Counted from the first letter of the stretch, positions 1 through 6,554 are shown. The stretch: DNA of 18,574 nucleotides from Actinomycetota bacterium (GCA_020200675.1 JAIVIG010000017.1:1-18574), one strand, 5' to 3'. The notes: generated by a model from the sequence alone, not told the origin. Numbers and translations: made by a program.

Positions 1-804
1 CCGCTTGGGTTGTTCGACGTGGGGTAGGTGGCCACAGTCAGAGATAAGTTCGAGCGAGCCGTCTTGCACGAGGGCGATCGCGTCTTTTGCCTGAGAGTAA
101 GGAAGCACCCTGTCTTCGATCCCCCACACGATAAGCGTCGGCATCCGTAATTGAGAGAGTCGATCTAACAACACCTCGCGTTGTCCCATCGGGCCGACAA
201 CAGTGCGCACGGAACCAAGCGTAGCATCCGTAAAGTTCGGCAGCTGCGCCAGCTTGTACTGGTCCTTGACCCACTTCAAGGGAATTTGCCAGGGACGCGC
301 GAAGAGTAGTAATGCCCGCCTAACTGCTCTCTGGTAAGCACCAAGACGTGTTTTGGCTAAGGCCCTCGCCAGCTCACCTGCTCCAGGGAGCGTAACTGCG
401 ACCAGAACTGGGCTCACCGTGCGGCCCAAACCCGCGCTGTCGGAGAGGACGAGAGCAGAGACGCGCGCGGGATCCGAGAGGGCCAAGTGCAGGGCGACGA
501 GCCCACCGAACGAGTTGCCCACCACCACGGCGCGCTCGACCCCAACCGAGTCAAGGAACGAGTTGACGAAGGATGCGGTGAAGGCCGGCGAATAATCGGG
601 TGGCTCGTAACTGCCGTCATAGCCGGGCAGATCTATGGCGTAGACGAGGTTGTTGCGCGCGAGGTCGGGCAGCACCCAGGACCACTCGCCCGAGCTTGTG
701 CCCACGCCGTGCAACAGCACCAAAGGTGGGCCTTCCCCCGCCGTCAGGTAGCGAACCCTATGCCCTTCGACGTCGATCGTCTTCTCTGCGAATTCGCTAA
801 TGAT
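1..804 (-). CDS. Alpha/beta-fold hydrolase, 3' end outside the window
   Basis: This soluble alpha/beta hydrolase is read from about 804 leftwards without a stop to the window edge. Visible motifs are the oxyanion segment LVLLHG (about residues 27-32), the nucleophile elbow GNSFGG with Ser at about residue 97, the acidic-residue loop IVWGIEDRVLP, and the catalytic-His segment CGHLPHVE near the edge, so the triad is complete. Substrate cannot be told; the closest general type is the esterase/haloperoxidase/C-C hydrolase group. A perfect AGGAGG lies at 817-812, but no ATG, GTG or TTG follows in frame. The codons at the right distance are ATC (804-802, 7 bases after the SD) and ATT (801-799), followed by SEFAEKTIDVEGHRVRYL, a normal N-terminus for the family. 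The frame is also open upstream without a standard start. Family call is secure; the start is not. Confidence 0.85.
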   Translation of the reverse strand, partial: MISEFAEKTIDVEGHRVRYLTAGEGPPLVLLHGVGTSSGEWSWVLPDLARNNLVYAIDLPGYDGSYEPPDYSPAFTASFVNSFLDSVGVERAVVVGNSFGGLVALHLALSDPARVSALVLSDSAGLGRTVSPVLVAVTLPGAGELARALAKTRLGAYQRAVRRALLLFARPWQIPLKWVKDQYKLAQLPNFTDATLGSVRTVVGPMGQREVLLDRLSQLRMPTLIVWGIEDRVLPYSQAKDAIALVQDGSLELISDCGHLPHVEQPKR

Positions 805-869
805 TGTTGTACCTCCTCGGTAGTAGACCGTTACAGTCGTAGTATTGCCCGGTGACCAAGAACGGGAGT

Positions 870-897
870 TTGACAATTTGCTGTAGGAGCATATATC
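870..897 (+). promoter_or_regulatory. Candidate sigma-A promoter of the phasin-like gene
   Basis: A perfect -35 TTGACA (870-875) is followed after 16 bases by TATATC (892-897). The next gene starts at 974, leaving a leader of about 70 bases that holds two inverted repeats. Confidence 0.55.
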
Positions 898-919
898 CTT
901 TTGGCATATAGTCAAAAGG
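897..919. promoter_or_regulatory. Perfect inverted repeat at the transcription start, candidate operator
   Basis: CCTTTTG (897-903) and CAAAAGG (913-919) are perfect 7-bp arms around a 9-base AT-rich centre. The repeat touches the -10 box and covers the expected transcription start, the usual place for a repressor site. PHA phasin genes are often controlled by a PhaR-type repressor; that this site plays such a role is an inference. Confidence 0.45.
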
Positions 920-937
920 TTAGTCTCCAAGTATCAC

Positions 938-953
938 AGCCGGATGACCGGCT
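938..953 (+). promoter_or_regulatory. Leader hairpin just upstream of the ribosome binding site
   Basis: AGCCGG (938-943), loop ATGA, CCGGCT (948-953): a perfect 6-bp stem ending one base before the Shine-Dalgarno AGGAAGGA (955-962) of the gene at 974. It could stabilise the mRNA or hold the ribosome site open. Confidence 0.4.
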
Positions 954-973
954 GAGGAAGGAACACAGATAAC

Positions 974-1720
974 ATGGACCAGCAGCAGAAGCAGAACATA
1001 AACCAGGCGGCAGAGCAGTTTACCGACTCCACTCACCAGGCCTTCCGGATGCTGGCCGACAGGACGGTTGCCCTCCAGGAGAGCAACCTGAGGCTCACCC
1101 AGAACTTCTTTCAAAACTGGATAGAGCAGGTCAACAACCGGGCCCAGTTCACCCGCGATGCTACCCAGAACCTACAGGACCAGGGCCAGCGCCAAAGGGA
1201 GGCCGTCGAGGCGCTTTCCCAGGAGGCGACCAACGCCTACACGGAGTACCTCAACTCGGCGTTGTCGTTCTACCAGGAGGCGTTGAGCACGGCGACGCAG
1301 GTCGGCCAGCAGAACATCCAGCAGGGCGTGCAGGCTACCCAGCAGGGCATGCAGGCCGGAGTTCAGGCGGCGAGTCAGGCGGGCCAGCAGACTATGGAGG
1401 CGGCGAGCCAGGCAGGCCAGCAGGGTGCGCAGGCCGCCATCCAGTCCGCCCAGCAGGGTGCGGAGGCTGCCAACCAGTCCGCCCAGCAAGGCGCACGGGG
1501 CGGAGAGCAGGTCGTTCGGGCAGGTGCGCTGGCGGCTCAGAAGGTAGCTACCGGGGTGCCCATCCAAGACTACGACAATTTGAACGTCGGTGAGATCGTC
1601 GAGCAGTTGGACAACCTCTCCGCCGATGAGTTGCAGAAGGTTCGCGTATATGAGAAGCAGAACAAGAACCGAGATATCCTCCTAGAGCAGACCGACCGCA
1701 AGATAAACGCCGCTTCGTAA
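974..1720 (+). CDS. Phasin-like protein with 11-residue repeats
   Basis: A Gln/Ala-rich protein of 248 aa without signal peptide or membrane segment. Residues 1-105 form a long amphipathic helical region (LTQNFFQNWIEQV) typical of phasins, which coat polyhydroxyalkanoate or lipid inclusions. Residues 111-176 consist of 11-residue repeats (ASQAGQQGAQA, AIQSAQQGAEA). The C-terminal part, from about residue 196, is a separate conserved-looking module (PIQDYDNLNVGEIVEQL, then VYEKQNKNRDILLEQ) resembling a short helical tail module I recall from actinobacterial granule and gas-vesicle accessory proteins. The start is fixed by AGGAAGGA eleven bases upstream. It is a single-gene unit with its own promoter, candidate operator and terminator. 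Granule binding is inferred; a general stress coiled-coil protein is the alternative. Confidence 0.8.
   Translation: MDQQQKQNINQAAEQFTDSTHQAFRMLADRTVALQESNLRLTQNFFQNWIEQVNNRAQFTRDATQNLQDQGQRQREAVEALSQEATNAYTEYLNSALSFYQEALSTATQVGQQNIQQGVQATQQGMQAGVQAASQAGQQTMEAASQAGQQGAQAAIQSAQQGAEAANQSAQQGARGGEQVVRAGALAAQKVATGVPIQDYDNLNVGEIVEQLDNLSADELQKVRVYEKQNKNRDILLEQTDRKINAAS
1370..1501 (+). repeat. Four tandem 33-bp repeats coding for hendecads
   Basis: Four consecutive 33-bp units encode 11-residue blocks of the pattern A-x-Q-x-x-Q-Q-x-x-x-A (residues 133-176 of the phasin-like protein). Looser copies extend upstream to about residue 111. The period is exactly 33 bp with no interruption. Confidence 0.75.
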
Positions 1721-1748
1721 GACGGGTTGGACTAAGGATTCGTTATGG

Positions 1749-1773
1749 GCCGGGGCTTCTGTACCCCGGCTTT
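1749..1773 (+). terminator. Rho-independent terminator of the phasin-like gene
   Basis: GCCGGGG (1749-1755), 8-base loop, CCCCGGC (1764-1770), then TTT and a pyrimidine-rich tail. It lies 29 bases after the stop codon. Confidence 0.75.
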
Positions 1774-1820
1774 CCTATTGCCCTCAAAGATGGGGGAGCG
1801 GGATTAGAGAAACGTAGGGG

Positions 1821-2033
1821 TTAAGTCTCTTCTACGAAGCCGTTGGATACGCCGCGCAAGTAGGGCTCCGGATGCCTCAGAAGCCAGTGCATCGCTTCGG
1901 CCTCCCCAAGTCTCCTAGACGAGGCGACAACGTCGAAAATGCTGCGTTTATTCACACCTTCGGCGTCTTGGGCTCTGCGGAGCCCTTGCAGCACTTCTGC
2001 GGGCACGGATACTCTGCCTTTCGGGTACTCCAT
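1821..2033 (-). CDS. Small hypothetical protein, DUF5049-like
   Basis: A 70-aa soluble protein. The run VPAEVLQGLRRAQDAEG, then IFDVVASSRRLGEAEAMHWL and a Tyr-plus-Gly-Phe end (PYLRGVSNGF) resembles the short DUF5049 family (VP..L...R..G..NMfD...V...A...g...a..wl....Y..GF). That match is from memory and weak. No Shine-Dalgarno precedes the ATG, but a perfect TATAAT sits 8 bases upstream, which fits a leaderless transcript. The reverse strand also carries an open frame (1872-2171) with an unlikely composition, so the minus strand is preferred. It points towards the phasin gene terminator. Confidence 0.6.
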   Translation of the reverse strand: MEYPKGRVSVPAEVLQGLRRAQDAEGVNKRSIFDVVASSRRLGEAEAMHWLLRHPEPYLRGVSNGFVEET

Positions 2034-2041
2034 ACCAGAAC

Positions 2042-2047
2042 ATTATA
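2042..2047 (-). promoter_or_regulatory. -10 box for a leaderless transcript
   Basis: TATAAT on the minus strand (2047-2042) ends 8 bases before the ATG at 2033, so transcription should begin at or next to the start codon. No good -35 is visible. Confidence 0.5.
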
Positions 2048-2184
2048 TGTAGCAGGGTTACGTCGATGGCAGAGTTGCTCTGACGCTCCGGTTGCCCTAG
2101 CTCCCGACAATGAGCGTCACCAGCAGCCTAGTTTCCGGGAAGACAACTGCTCTCAGAAAGTGCGTGAATAAAGGCTAGTTGCCT

Positions 2185-2319
2185 CTAGAGTGTGTCTGAT
2201 GAAACAACTGGTGCGAGGTTCAAGCTCCAGACGTGCCCGTTTTTGGCCTCTTTGCGTGCTCAAACGGCCCTTGTCGGACGACTTTCGGCCTTCTGTGCGA
2301 GCCGTCAGACACGCCCTAG
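2185..2319. mobile_element. 127-bp MITE of IS5 type with 4-bp target duplication
   Basis: The segment 2189-2315 is bounded by 13-base terminal inverted repeats, AGTGTGTCTGATG on the left and GGCGTGTCTGACG on the right (read inwards, 10 of 13 identical, core GTGTCTGA). It is flanked by the direct repeat CTAG at 2185-2188 and 2316-2319. CTAG fits the YTAR target duplication made by IS5-group elements. There is no room for a transposase, so this is a non-autonomous element mobilised in trans, or an internally deleted IS. Confidence 0.7.
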
Positions 2320-2322
2320 CCG

Positions 2323-2625
2323 CTACGCATCGAAGTTGGTAACAACGAGGGTGATTTCTTGGATCGGATCCCCTCCTCCCGCCGCCTCGGTATGGGTACC
2401 GTGATCGCGGTCCACCACCTTGAAGCGCATTTCGCTCTCTCCCTGCTGCTCCTTTATGTTGCTGGTTGGCAGGCCGAGCTCCTCGGTCGGCAAGCCAACG
2501 ATCTCGCCTACCTCGGGGATCTCTTGTGGATTCGCCTTCCTAGAGTAGATCGTGGGCATATCTTGCTCTGCCAATCCTCCAGCGGGACCGGGAGGACGAT
2601 ACTTGAAGGTAACATGTGCCTGCAT
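2323..2625 (-). CDS. Hypothetical protein, beta-rich
   Basis: A 100-aa protein with no recognisable domain. It has a Pro/Gly-rich N-terminal half (HVTFKYRPPGPAGG) and an alternating hydrophobic C-terminal part (MRFKVVDRDHG, then IQEITLVVTNFDA) that suggests beta strands. A Shine-Dalgarno AAGGAG lies about 12 bases before the ATG and a promoter-like pair lies further upstream. Its 3' end is 4 bases from the right target duplication of the MITE, so the element inserted just past the stop codon. Reading the opposite strand gives only a low-quality frame. Confidence 0.6.
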   Translation of the reverse strand: MQAHVTFKYRPPGPAGGLAEQDMPTIYSRKANPQEIPEVGEIVGLPTEELGLPTSNIKEQQGESEMRFKVVDRDHGTHTEAAGGGDPIQEITLVVTNFDA

Positions 2626-2659
2626 GGGTAGGCTCTTCTCCTTGGCTTAGGGTTGGAAG

Positions 2660-2687
2660 AGTGTAGCGGAATAAGCGAGCCGTTTAA
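2660..2687 (-). promoter_or_regulatory. Candidate promoter for the 100-aa gene
   Basis: On the minus strand TTAAAC (2687-2682), a 16-base spacer, and TACACT (2665-2660). This leaves a leader of about 28 bases containing the Shine-Dalgarno. Confidence 0.4.
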
Positions 2688-2734
2688 TACCGCCCCGTAT
2701 CCAGAAAGTAAGAGTGACGGGGAAGGCATTAGGC

Positions 2735-2941
2735 TCATCGCAAGACTTCGGTCTCCTCACACGCTTGACCGGCGTTTCTAAGAAGACCTTTCACCGGCAG
2801 CCTGATTTCCCACGGGGCTTCCTCTCGGCAGCTCAGCGAATAGAGGTAGCCCGAGACAAAGCGGGTAGGCGCAAGAAGGTGCACCCACGGCACATCAACT
2901 CGATACTTATCCTCAATCTTCCGATAGGCCAGCCCAGCTTC
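2735..2941 (-). other. Open frame without a start codon, possible gene remnant
   Basis: Between mgsA and the 100-aa gene one minus-strand frame stays open for 68 codons and reads protein-like (RVDVPWVHLLAPTRFVSGYL, then EEAPWEIRLPVKGLL). It is preceded directly by TAG TAA and has no ATG or TTG; a GTG near codon 17 is the only possible start, without a Shine-Dalgarno. It may be the tail of a decayed gene. I do not recognise it. Confidence 0.25.
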
Positions 2942-2982
2942 TTACTACGCGCTCCTAACGCCGCTGTATGACGGGGAAGCGG

Positions 2983-3435
2983 TTAGTGGCTTCCGTAGGT
3001 GTCGATCTCCTCTGTAAGGAGCCGTTGGTACTCTTCGTTCATCAGAGGAGAGGTAATCATGAAGTCCGCCGAAGCCCTGTTGCAGGCTACGGGGATGTTC
3101 CACAGCACGGCCATCCACAGGAGGGCCTGAACGTCCGTATCGTGGGAGACGGGTGTGAGAGGGTCCAAGAAAAAGATCAGAAAATCGATGTCCCCCTCGC
3201 TGATCATCCCCCCGATCTGCAGATCTCCCCCCAAAGGACCGTGCAGGAGGGTGCGAACCTCGAAGCCGAGTTCGTCCTCCAACTCTTCGCCGGTCGATCC
3301 CGTAGCGAACAGCTCATGGTGGGCCAGACGCTGTTTGTTGTCTTTGGCCCATTGGACCAGGTCGGTCTTGGTGTTGTCGTGGGCCAGGAGGGCTATCCTC
3401 TTTTGCCTTTCCATCGGAAAGGTTTTATGTTCCAT
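2983..3435 (-). CDS. mgsA: Methylglyoxal synthase
   Basis: This enzyme converts dihydroxyacetone phosphate to methylglyoxal and phosphate, a cytosolic bypass of lower glycolysis. With the start at 3435 it has 150 aa, and the catalytic residues fall at the same numbers as in E. coli MgsA: His19 (LLAHDN), Asp71 (GPLGGDLQIG), His98 and Asp101 (PVSHDTD). The phosphate-binding turn ATGSTG (44-49) is present. The start is set by AAGGAGG 11 bases upstream; a farther in-frame ATG at 3489 lies upstream of the -10 box and can be dismissed. It appears monocistronic. Because methylglyoxal is toxic, expression is probably tied to phosphate or carbon state, but nothing in the sequence shows how. Confidence 0.95.
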   Translation of the reverse strand: MEHKTFPMERQKRIALLAHDNTKTDLVQWAKDNKQRLAHHELFATGSTGEELEDELGFEVRTLLHGPLGGDLQIGGMISEGDIDFLIFFLDPLTPVSHDTDVQALLWMAVLWNIPVACNRASADFMITSPLMNEEYQRLLTEEIDTYGSH

Positions 3436-3469
3436 GTGGCTTGTTGCCTCCTTTTTGCGGGACGGGTGC

Positions 3470-3475
3470 ATTTTA
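3470..3475 (-). promoter_or_regulatory. -10 box of mgsA
   Basis: TAAAAT on the minus strand (3475-3470) about 35 bases before the mgsA start, giving a leader of about 28 bases with AAGGAGG. The -35 region is weak (ATCAAG at 17 bases). Confidence 0.45.
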
Positions 3476-3523
3476 GCAAGACGCCCCAATACCTTGATAA
3501 GAAGGTCGGAGGTTCACGCTCGT

Positions 3524-3561
3524 AAAAGGGCCGGAGCCTAAAGAAGGTCCCCGGCCCTTTT
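3524..3561. terminator. Rho-independent terminator, chiefly for the small membrane protein
   Basis: AAAAGGGCCGG (3524-3534) pairs with CCGGCCCTTTT (3551-3561) over a 16-base loop. Both strands end in a T run, so it can act in either direction. On the minus strand it lies about 20 bases after the stop at 3583 and insulates mgsA from upstream readthrough. Confidence 0.8.
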
Positions 3562-3582
3562 TCGCTTCTGCCCTTAAGGGTT

Positions 3583-3780
3583 TCAGTGGTTCGACTTGGC
3601 TATTGCCATACCCAGAAAGATGCCGACAATCAAGGCCACGAAGCCAGATGCAACAGCCGCCGCCAGGCCGGCCTGCGCTGCAGCCTGTGTCGCCTGCGCT
3701 CCTGCTTGGGTCGCCGCTTGCACGTCGAGGTCATGTCTTAAGTCCTGCACGTCTTGCTGAACATCGTTGCTCTCAGCCAT
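3583..3780 (-). CDS. Small membrane protein with one C-terminal helix
   Basis: A 65-aa protein: a polar N-terminus with heptad-like spacing (VQQDVQDLRHDLDVQ), an Ala/Gln-rich linker (AATQAGAQATQAAAQAG) and one membrane helix (AAVASGFVALIVGIFLGMAI, about residues 40-61) with a short basic end. GGAGGAGAGGA directly before the ATG at 3780 fixes the start; an in-frame ATG at 3831 has no such signal. The layout suggests a tail-anchored protein with a cytoplasmic coiled coil. A possible promoter (TTTACC, 16 bases, TAACGT) lies about 50 bases upstream and one copy of the recurrent 23-bp element lies at 3878-3900. Function unknown. Confidence 0.65.
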   Translation of the reverse strand: MAESNDVQQDVQDLRHDLDVQAATQAGAQATQAAAQAGLAAAVASGFVALIVGIFLGMAIAKSNH

Positions 3781-3854
3781 TCCTCTCCTCCAATCGTCAG
3801 TCCGGCTCATCCGGAGCGTGTAGCTTTGCACACGTTACTGTAAGCTATTGTCAG

Positions 3855-3879
3855 GTAAAACCAACCAAAAATCGGGTAA
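3855..3879 (+). promoter_or_regulatory. Candidate sigma-B-type promoter for the HTH gene
   Basis: GTAAAA (3855-3860), 13 bases, GGGTAA (3874-3879) resembles the GTTTAA / GGGTAT pattern of general-stress sigma factors in Gram-positive bacteria. It partly overlaps the recurrent 23-bp element. Confidence 0.25.
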
Positions 3880-3900
3880 AATGTATCAAAGGGTGTAGTG
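3878..3900 (-). promoter_or_regulatory. Recurrent intergenic element, copy A
   Basis: Minus-strand CACTACACCCTT...CATTTT, identical to copy C (6715) at 21 of 23 positions. It lies between the divergent small membrane protein and HTH genes and could serve either. Confidence 0.5.
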
Positions 3901-3931
3901 AACGTCTCGGAATACGCAGAACGAGGGACGC

Positions 3932-4234
3932 ATGGCACAATCGCTAGAAAAAGATCTGCTGGGCGTCAAGGACGTCGCCGGGCTGATAGGGGTGGGCGAG
4001 GATACGGTGTGGCGCTGGTGCCGCGAGGGGAACCTGCCGTGCCTGAAGGTCGGCAAGCACTGGCGCGTGCGGCGGGAGGCCTTGGAGGACTTCCTGAGGC
4101 GCAGTGAGCGCCCCGCCACGCTCGTCGGTCGGCTTCGCTCCTTCTTGCAGGGCTTGAGTGACTTGACCCAGAAGCCGAGATATTCCCCCCTGGCATCGGT
4201 GATCGAGTACACCGGCGGGCAGGTCCCCCTTTAA
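3932..4234 (+). CDS. Excisionase-like HTH DNA-binding protein
   Basis: A 100-aa protein with a winged-helix HTH of the MerR/excisionase (HTH_17) type at residues 8-56: LLGVKDVAGLIGVGEDTVWR, then WCREGNLPCLKVGKHWRVRR, including the family hallmark of a Trp-Arg recognition helix and the K-V-G-x-x-W-R wing. The remaining 45 residues (RLRSFLQGLSDLTQ) are basic and of unknown role. No integrase is nearby, so a stand-alone transcription regulator is more likely than a recombination factor. A weak AGGGA precedes the ATG. Confidence 0.8.
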   Translation: MAQSLEKDLLGVKDVAGLIGVGEDTVWRWCREGNLPCLKVGKHWRVRREALEDFLRRSERPATLVGRLRSFLQGLSDLTQKPRYSPLASVIEYTGGQVPL

Positions 4235-4283
4235 AGTCTCCCACTCAGACTCGCAGAGACCTTCCTTTTCAGTCGGCGTGGTA

Positions 4284-4760
4284 TCAGCTCTCGTCCTCCT
4301 TGCCGGCGGTGTCTACGCCCATCTTGTGGGAGACCGCCGAGCCTCTCGGATCGGACCGTGGCGCAAAATCCTATAGCTCGACCTCGACGTACTTGTCGTT
4401 CCCCTCTCGACGCTCGCGTTCGGGAAGGTCGAGGCTGCGAAGCAGCCTCAGCATGTCCTTGTTTCCGTGCATCACCAGCGCGTAGAAGCGCCTAACTCCT
4501 CTATTACGTGCGCTATCAACCAATTGGTGGGTCAGCCCGATACCTACCCCGCGTCCCTGCCAGAGGTCCTCCACGAGGGCTGCGTACTCGACCCGGTCGC
4601 TACCCGCTTCGCGATCGTAGCGTGTGACCGCGACAATTTCGTCCGGTTCGTCGGGATACAGAGCGACCAAGGCGAAGTAGTTTATGCTATCGGTGTGGGT
4701 GAAATACCTGGCCTTCTCATCACTCAGCTCGTCCATAGGACCGAAGAAACGCCTTGGTCG
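4284..4760 (-). pseudogene. GNAT acetyltransferase remnant, N-terminus lost
   Basis: The reading frame 4736-4371 encodes 121 aa of a GNAT fold: the beta strands around EIVAVTRYDREAGSD, the acetyl-CoA loop WQGRGVGIG, and the helix and strand RNRGVRRFYALVMHGNKDML. Related proteins begin about 30-40 residues earlier. Here the homologous frame extends upstream only to RPRRFFGP before a TAA at 4763-4761, beyond which the DNA encodes a response-regulator fragment. After the TAG at 4371 the same frame continues protein-like for 28 codons (SAVSHKMGVDTAGKEDES) to a TGA at 4284, so the tail may also be cut by a nonsense change. A short translated protein from ATG 4736 is possible but probably inactive. 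Confidence 0.65.
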
Positions 4761-4876
4761 TTAGTCGTCTCCCCGACCACCTCCAGGTCCCCGTAGGAGG
4801 TTAGAAGCCCCGCCAGTCCCTCGCGGAACATGGTGTGGTCGTCGGCCAGCAGCACCGTTGTCGGGCGTTCTTCTAT
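4761..4876 (-). pseudogene. Response-regulator receiver remnant, copy 1
   Basis: The first about 36 codons of a NarL-type receiver domain: RPTTVLLADDHTMFREGLAG, then LLTSYGDLEVVGETTND. The acidic pair (ADDH) is present. The expected start codon is ATA (4876-4874), where copy 2 has GTG. The sequence stops being receiver-like at about 4765, where the GNAT remnant begins, so a deletion joined two minus-strand genes. Nucleotides 4821-4862 closely match 6648-6688. Confidence 0.65.
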
Positions 4877-4971
4877 TGCTTAACCCGAATCGGTGGAAAG
4901 CTTGAACTTTTCGAAGGTCACGCGGTTCCTCCGTACGATCAGAACGAGCATCGCAAATCTTAACACGCATC

Positions 4972-5064
4972 CACTACACCCTTCGGGCCATTTTTGATCC
5001 AGGGCAGCCTTTCGGGGTTTCCGGGGCAGCGGCGGTGTATTAAGGTGTTTCGTGGTACTCGTCA
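4972..5064 (+). repeat. Recurrent intergenic element, copy B, with extended homology
   Basis: The core CACTACACCCTT...CATTTT is at 4972-4994. GTATTAAGGTGT follows at 5037-5048 and ACTCGTCA at 5057-5064. Copy C shows the same blocks with the same distance between core and GTATTAAGG, so this is a roughly 93-bp diverged repeat. It lies 75-165 bases upstream of the gene at 5138 and to the right of a receiver-domain remnant. Confidence 0.55.
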
Positions 5065-5137
5065 CGATGCGACGGCTGGAGTATCGGGAAAGCCGCGATC
5101 CTCGCGAGGCAGTCGTCTTAGAGAAAGGTAAGCAAAA

Positions 5138-5536
5138 ATGCTGAAGAGCAGGGCGGCGCGACCGCCGAATCTCGCCACCTCTTACTGGCTGATCGAGAAA
5201 CACGAGGCCGGACGGACGGAGGTGCCCACCATCCACCTGGAGAGCGGGGGAGAAGCCCTGCCGGTCTTCAGCTGGGTAGAAGAAGCCAGGATGTTCCTAG
5301 ATCTCGGCGGATTCGAGGAGGGTGGCTGGGCTATCCGCGAGAGCACGGCCGGGAGACTCGTCTCCATGCTCGAAGAGGATCTTCGCGCGGAGGTCGAGTT
5401 CGTGGCCCTGGATCCGATGCCGGAGATGGCAACCCCGATGTTCGGCACGATGATCTACCTCGTTACCTTGAACCGGCAAAGCTTTATAGATAGCCACATT
5501 GGCAAAGGGGAGCCCCTGGGCCGGCGACTCGAGTGA
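5138..5536 (+). CDS. Unknown-family protein, paralogue of the gene at 8044
   Basis: A 132-aa soluble protein. Residues 14-77 align with the 8044 product: SYWLIEKHEAGRTEVPTIHL against NYWLLVKHETNSTDVLTIDL, then EALPVFSWVEEARMFL against KALAVFSFAEEAELFL, then GWAIRESTAGRLVSML against GWQVRETMIGELISVL, and VALDPMP against VALDPLP. The C-termini differ. The fold looks like a small alpha/beta domain; no catalytic motif is evident. AAAGG about 9 bases upstream supports the ATG. The recurrent 23-bp element lies upstream of both paralogues. It may be read together with the desaturase 157 bases downstream. Function unknown. Confidence 0.75.
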   Translation: MLKSRAARPPNLATSYWLIEKHEAGRTEVPTIHLESGGEALPVFSWVEEARMFLDLGGFEEGGWAIRESTAGRLVSMLEEDLRAEVEFVALDPMPEMATPMFGTMIYLVTLNRQSFIDSHIGKGEPLGRRLE

Positions 5537-5693
5537 TCCGGGCAGAGAACCCCGAACGTCAGGGGGAGACGCAAGCCGGAGGAGCTCGCGCACCCGCGGC
5601 CAGGGCGGCGATGTCTTCGGAAGGCGTGCAAAGAGGCGTGGCGCCGAAGCCCGGCGTTGCTTGACCAAGGGATACGCACTCAAGAGAAGTACA

Positions 5694-6554
5694 ATGGAAA
5701 GCCGGACAGAGTCTAGCGCACGCATAGGAGGCATATTGAAGTATCTAAAGGCAGTATTGGTGGGTTTGGGGCTCGCGCAGTTGGCTACCCTGATCACCAC
5801 CATCTACCTGCATCGGGTCCTCTCGCACAAGGCCATCCGGCTCCATCCAGCGCTGACGATGTTCATGCGCTTCGGCACCTGGATGCTCACGAGCATCTCG
5901 CCGAGGGAGTGGGTGGCCGTCCACCGCAAGCACCACAACTTCAGCGACGTCGAGGGAGATCCGCACAGCCCCCACATCGAGGGGTACTGGAAGATCATGA
6001 TCGCCAACGTCTACTACTACCGCCGCGAGGCGAACGACGATAACACGATGGAGAAGTACGCCTCCGACCTCCCCTTCGACCGGCTCGACAAGACGCTCTT
6101 GAGGAACGGAACCCTCGGGTTCAGCCTGACAGGCGTGATCCTGACGCTCCTTATGGGCTTTAAGCCCGGTCTAGTAGCGGTGTCCACGCTCGCGAGCGTC
6201 TACCTGCTCTTGAACGCCGCGATCAACGGCGCCGGACATACCTTCGGCTACAAGAGCTTCGAGAACGACGCGACGAACCTCAAGTTGCTGGCGCTGATCA
6301 CCTTCGGCGAAGGCCTGCACAACAACCACCACGCACGCCCGGCCTCGCCAAAACTCTCCGCCTTCGAGGGCGAGATCGACCCGGCCTGGCCTGTCATCCG
6401 GCTCCTGCAAAAGCTCCGGCTCGCCGAGATTCTCACCAAGGCCGACGAAGGCTGGGAGAACCACCGCCGCCGCCTCCCCGAGCCGACCGTATTGCGCCTC
6501 GCCGCCGGCATCGCCACCGCCGACGCCAACTCTTCTATGAAGAAATCAGCCTAG
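5694..6554 (+). CDS. Membrane fatty-acid (acyl-CoA/acyl-lipid) desaturase
   Basis: A 286-aa delta-9-type membrane desaturase that inserts a double bond in acyl chains with a di-iron centre and O2. All three histidine boxes are present: HRVLSH (40-45), HRKHH (77-81) and HNNHH (209-213), with the accessory His in NGAGHTFGY (182). Hydrophobic segments lie at about 18-38, 52-70, 142-158 and 161-180. The ATG at 5694 is chosen because the frame upstream (from 5499) is Arg/Gly-rich without homology and overlaps the previous gene; the Shine-Dalgarno is weak. An electron donor must be encoded elsewhere. The last residues overlap a carbamoyltransferase remnant on the other strand, so the C-terminus may have been altered by the same rearrangement. 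Confidence 0.92.
   Translation: MESRTESSARIGGILKYLKAVLVGLGLAQLATLITTIYLHRVLSHKAIRLHPALTMFMRFGTWMLTSISPREWVAVHRKHHNFSDVEGDPHSPHIEGYWKIMIANVYYYRREANDDNTMEKYASDLPFDRLDKTLLRNGTLGFSLTGVILTLLMGFKPGLVAVSTLASVYLLLNAAINGAGHTFGYKSFENDATNLKLLALITFGEGLHNNHHARPASPKLSAFEGEIDPAWPVIRLLQKLRLAEILTKADEGWENHRRRLPEPTVLRLAAGIATADANSSMKKSA

Noticed and set aside
2714..2971. Plus-strand 85-codon frame between two minus-strand genes
   Set aside because: Basic, without a ribosome site. The minus-strand frame in the same interval looks more protein-like but also lacks a start.
3854..3881. Direct repeat GGTAAAA, 21 bases apart, as an operator
   Set aside because: Only 7 bases long in an A-rich stretch. The second copy overlaps the recurrent element, and chance cannot be excluded.
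3932..4234. Integrated element or prophage signalled by the excisionase-like gene
   Set aside because: No integrase, phage gene or attachment repeat is nearby. Stand-alone HTH_17 proteins are common regulators.
5499..5693. N-terminal extension of the desaturase by 65 residues
   Set aside because: Arg/Gly-rich, not family-like, overlaps the preceding gene, and the family length is reached from ATG 5694.
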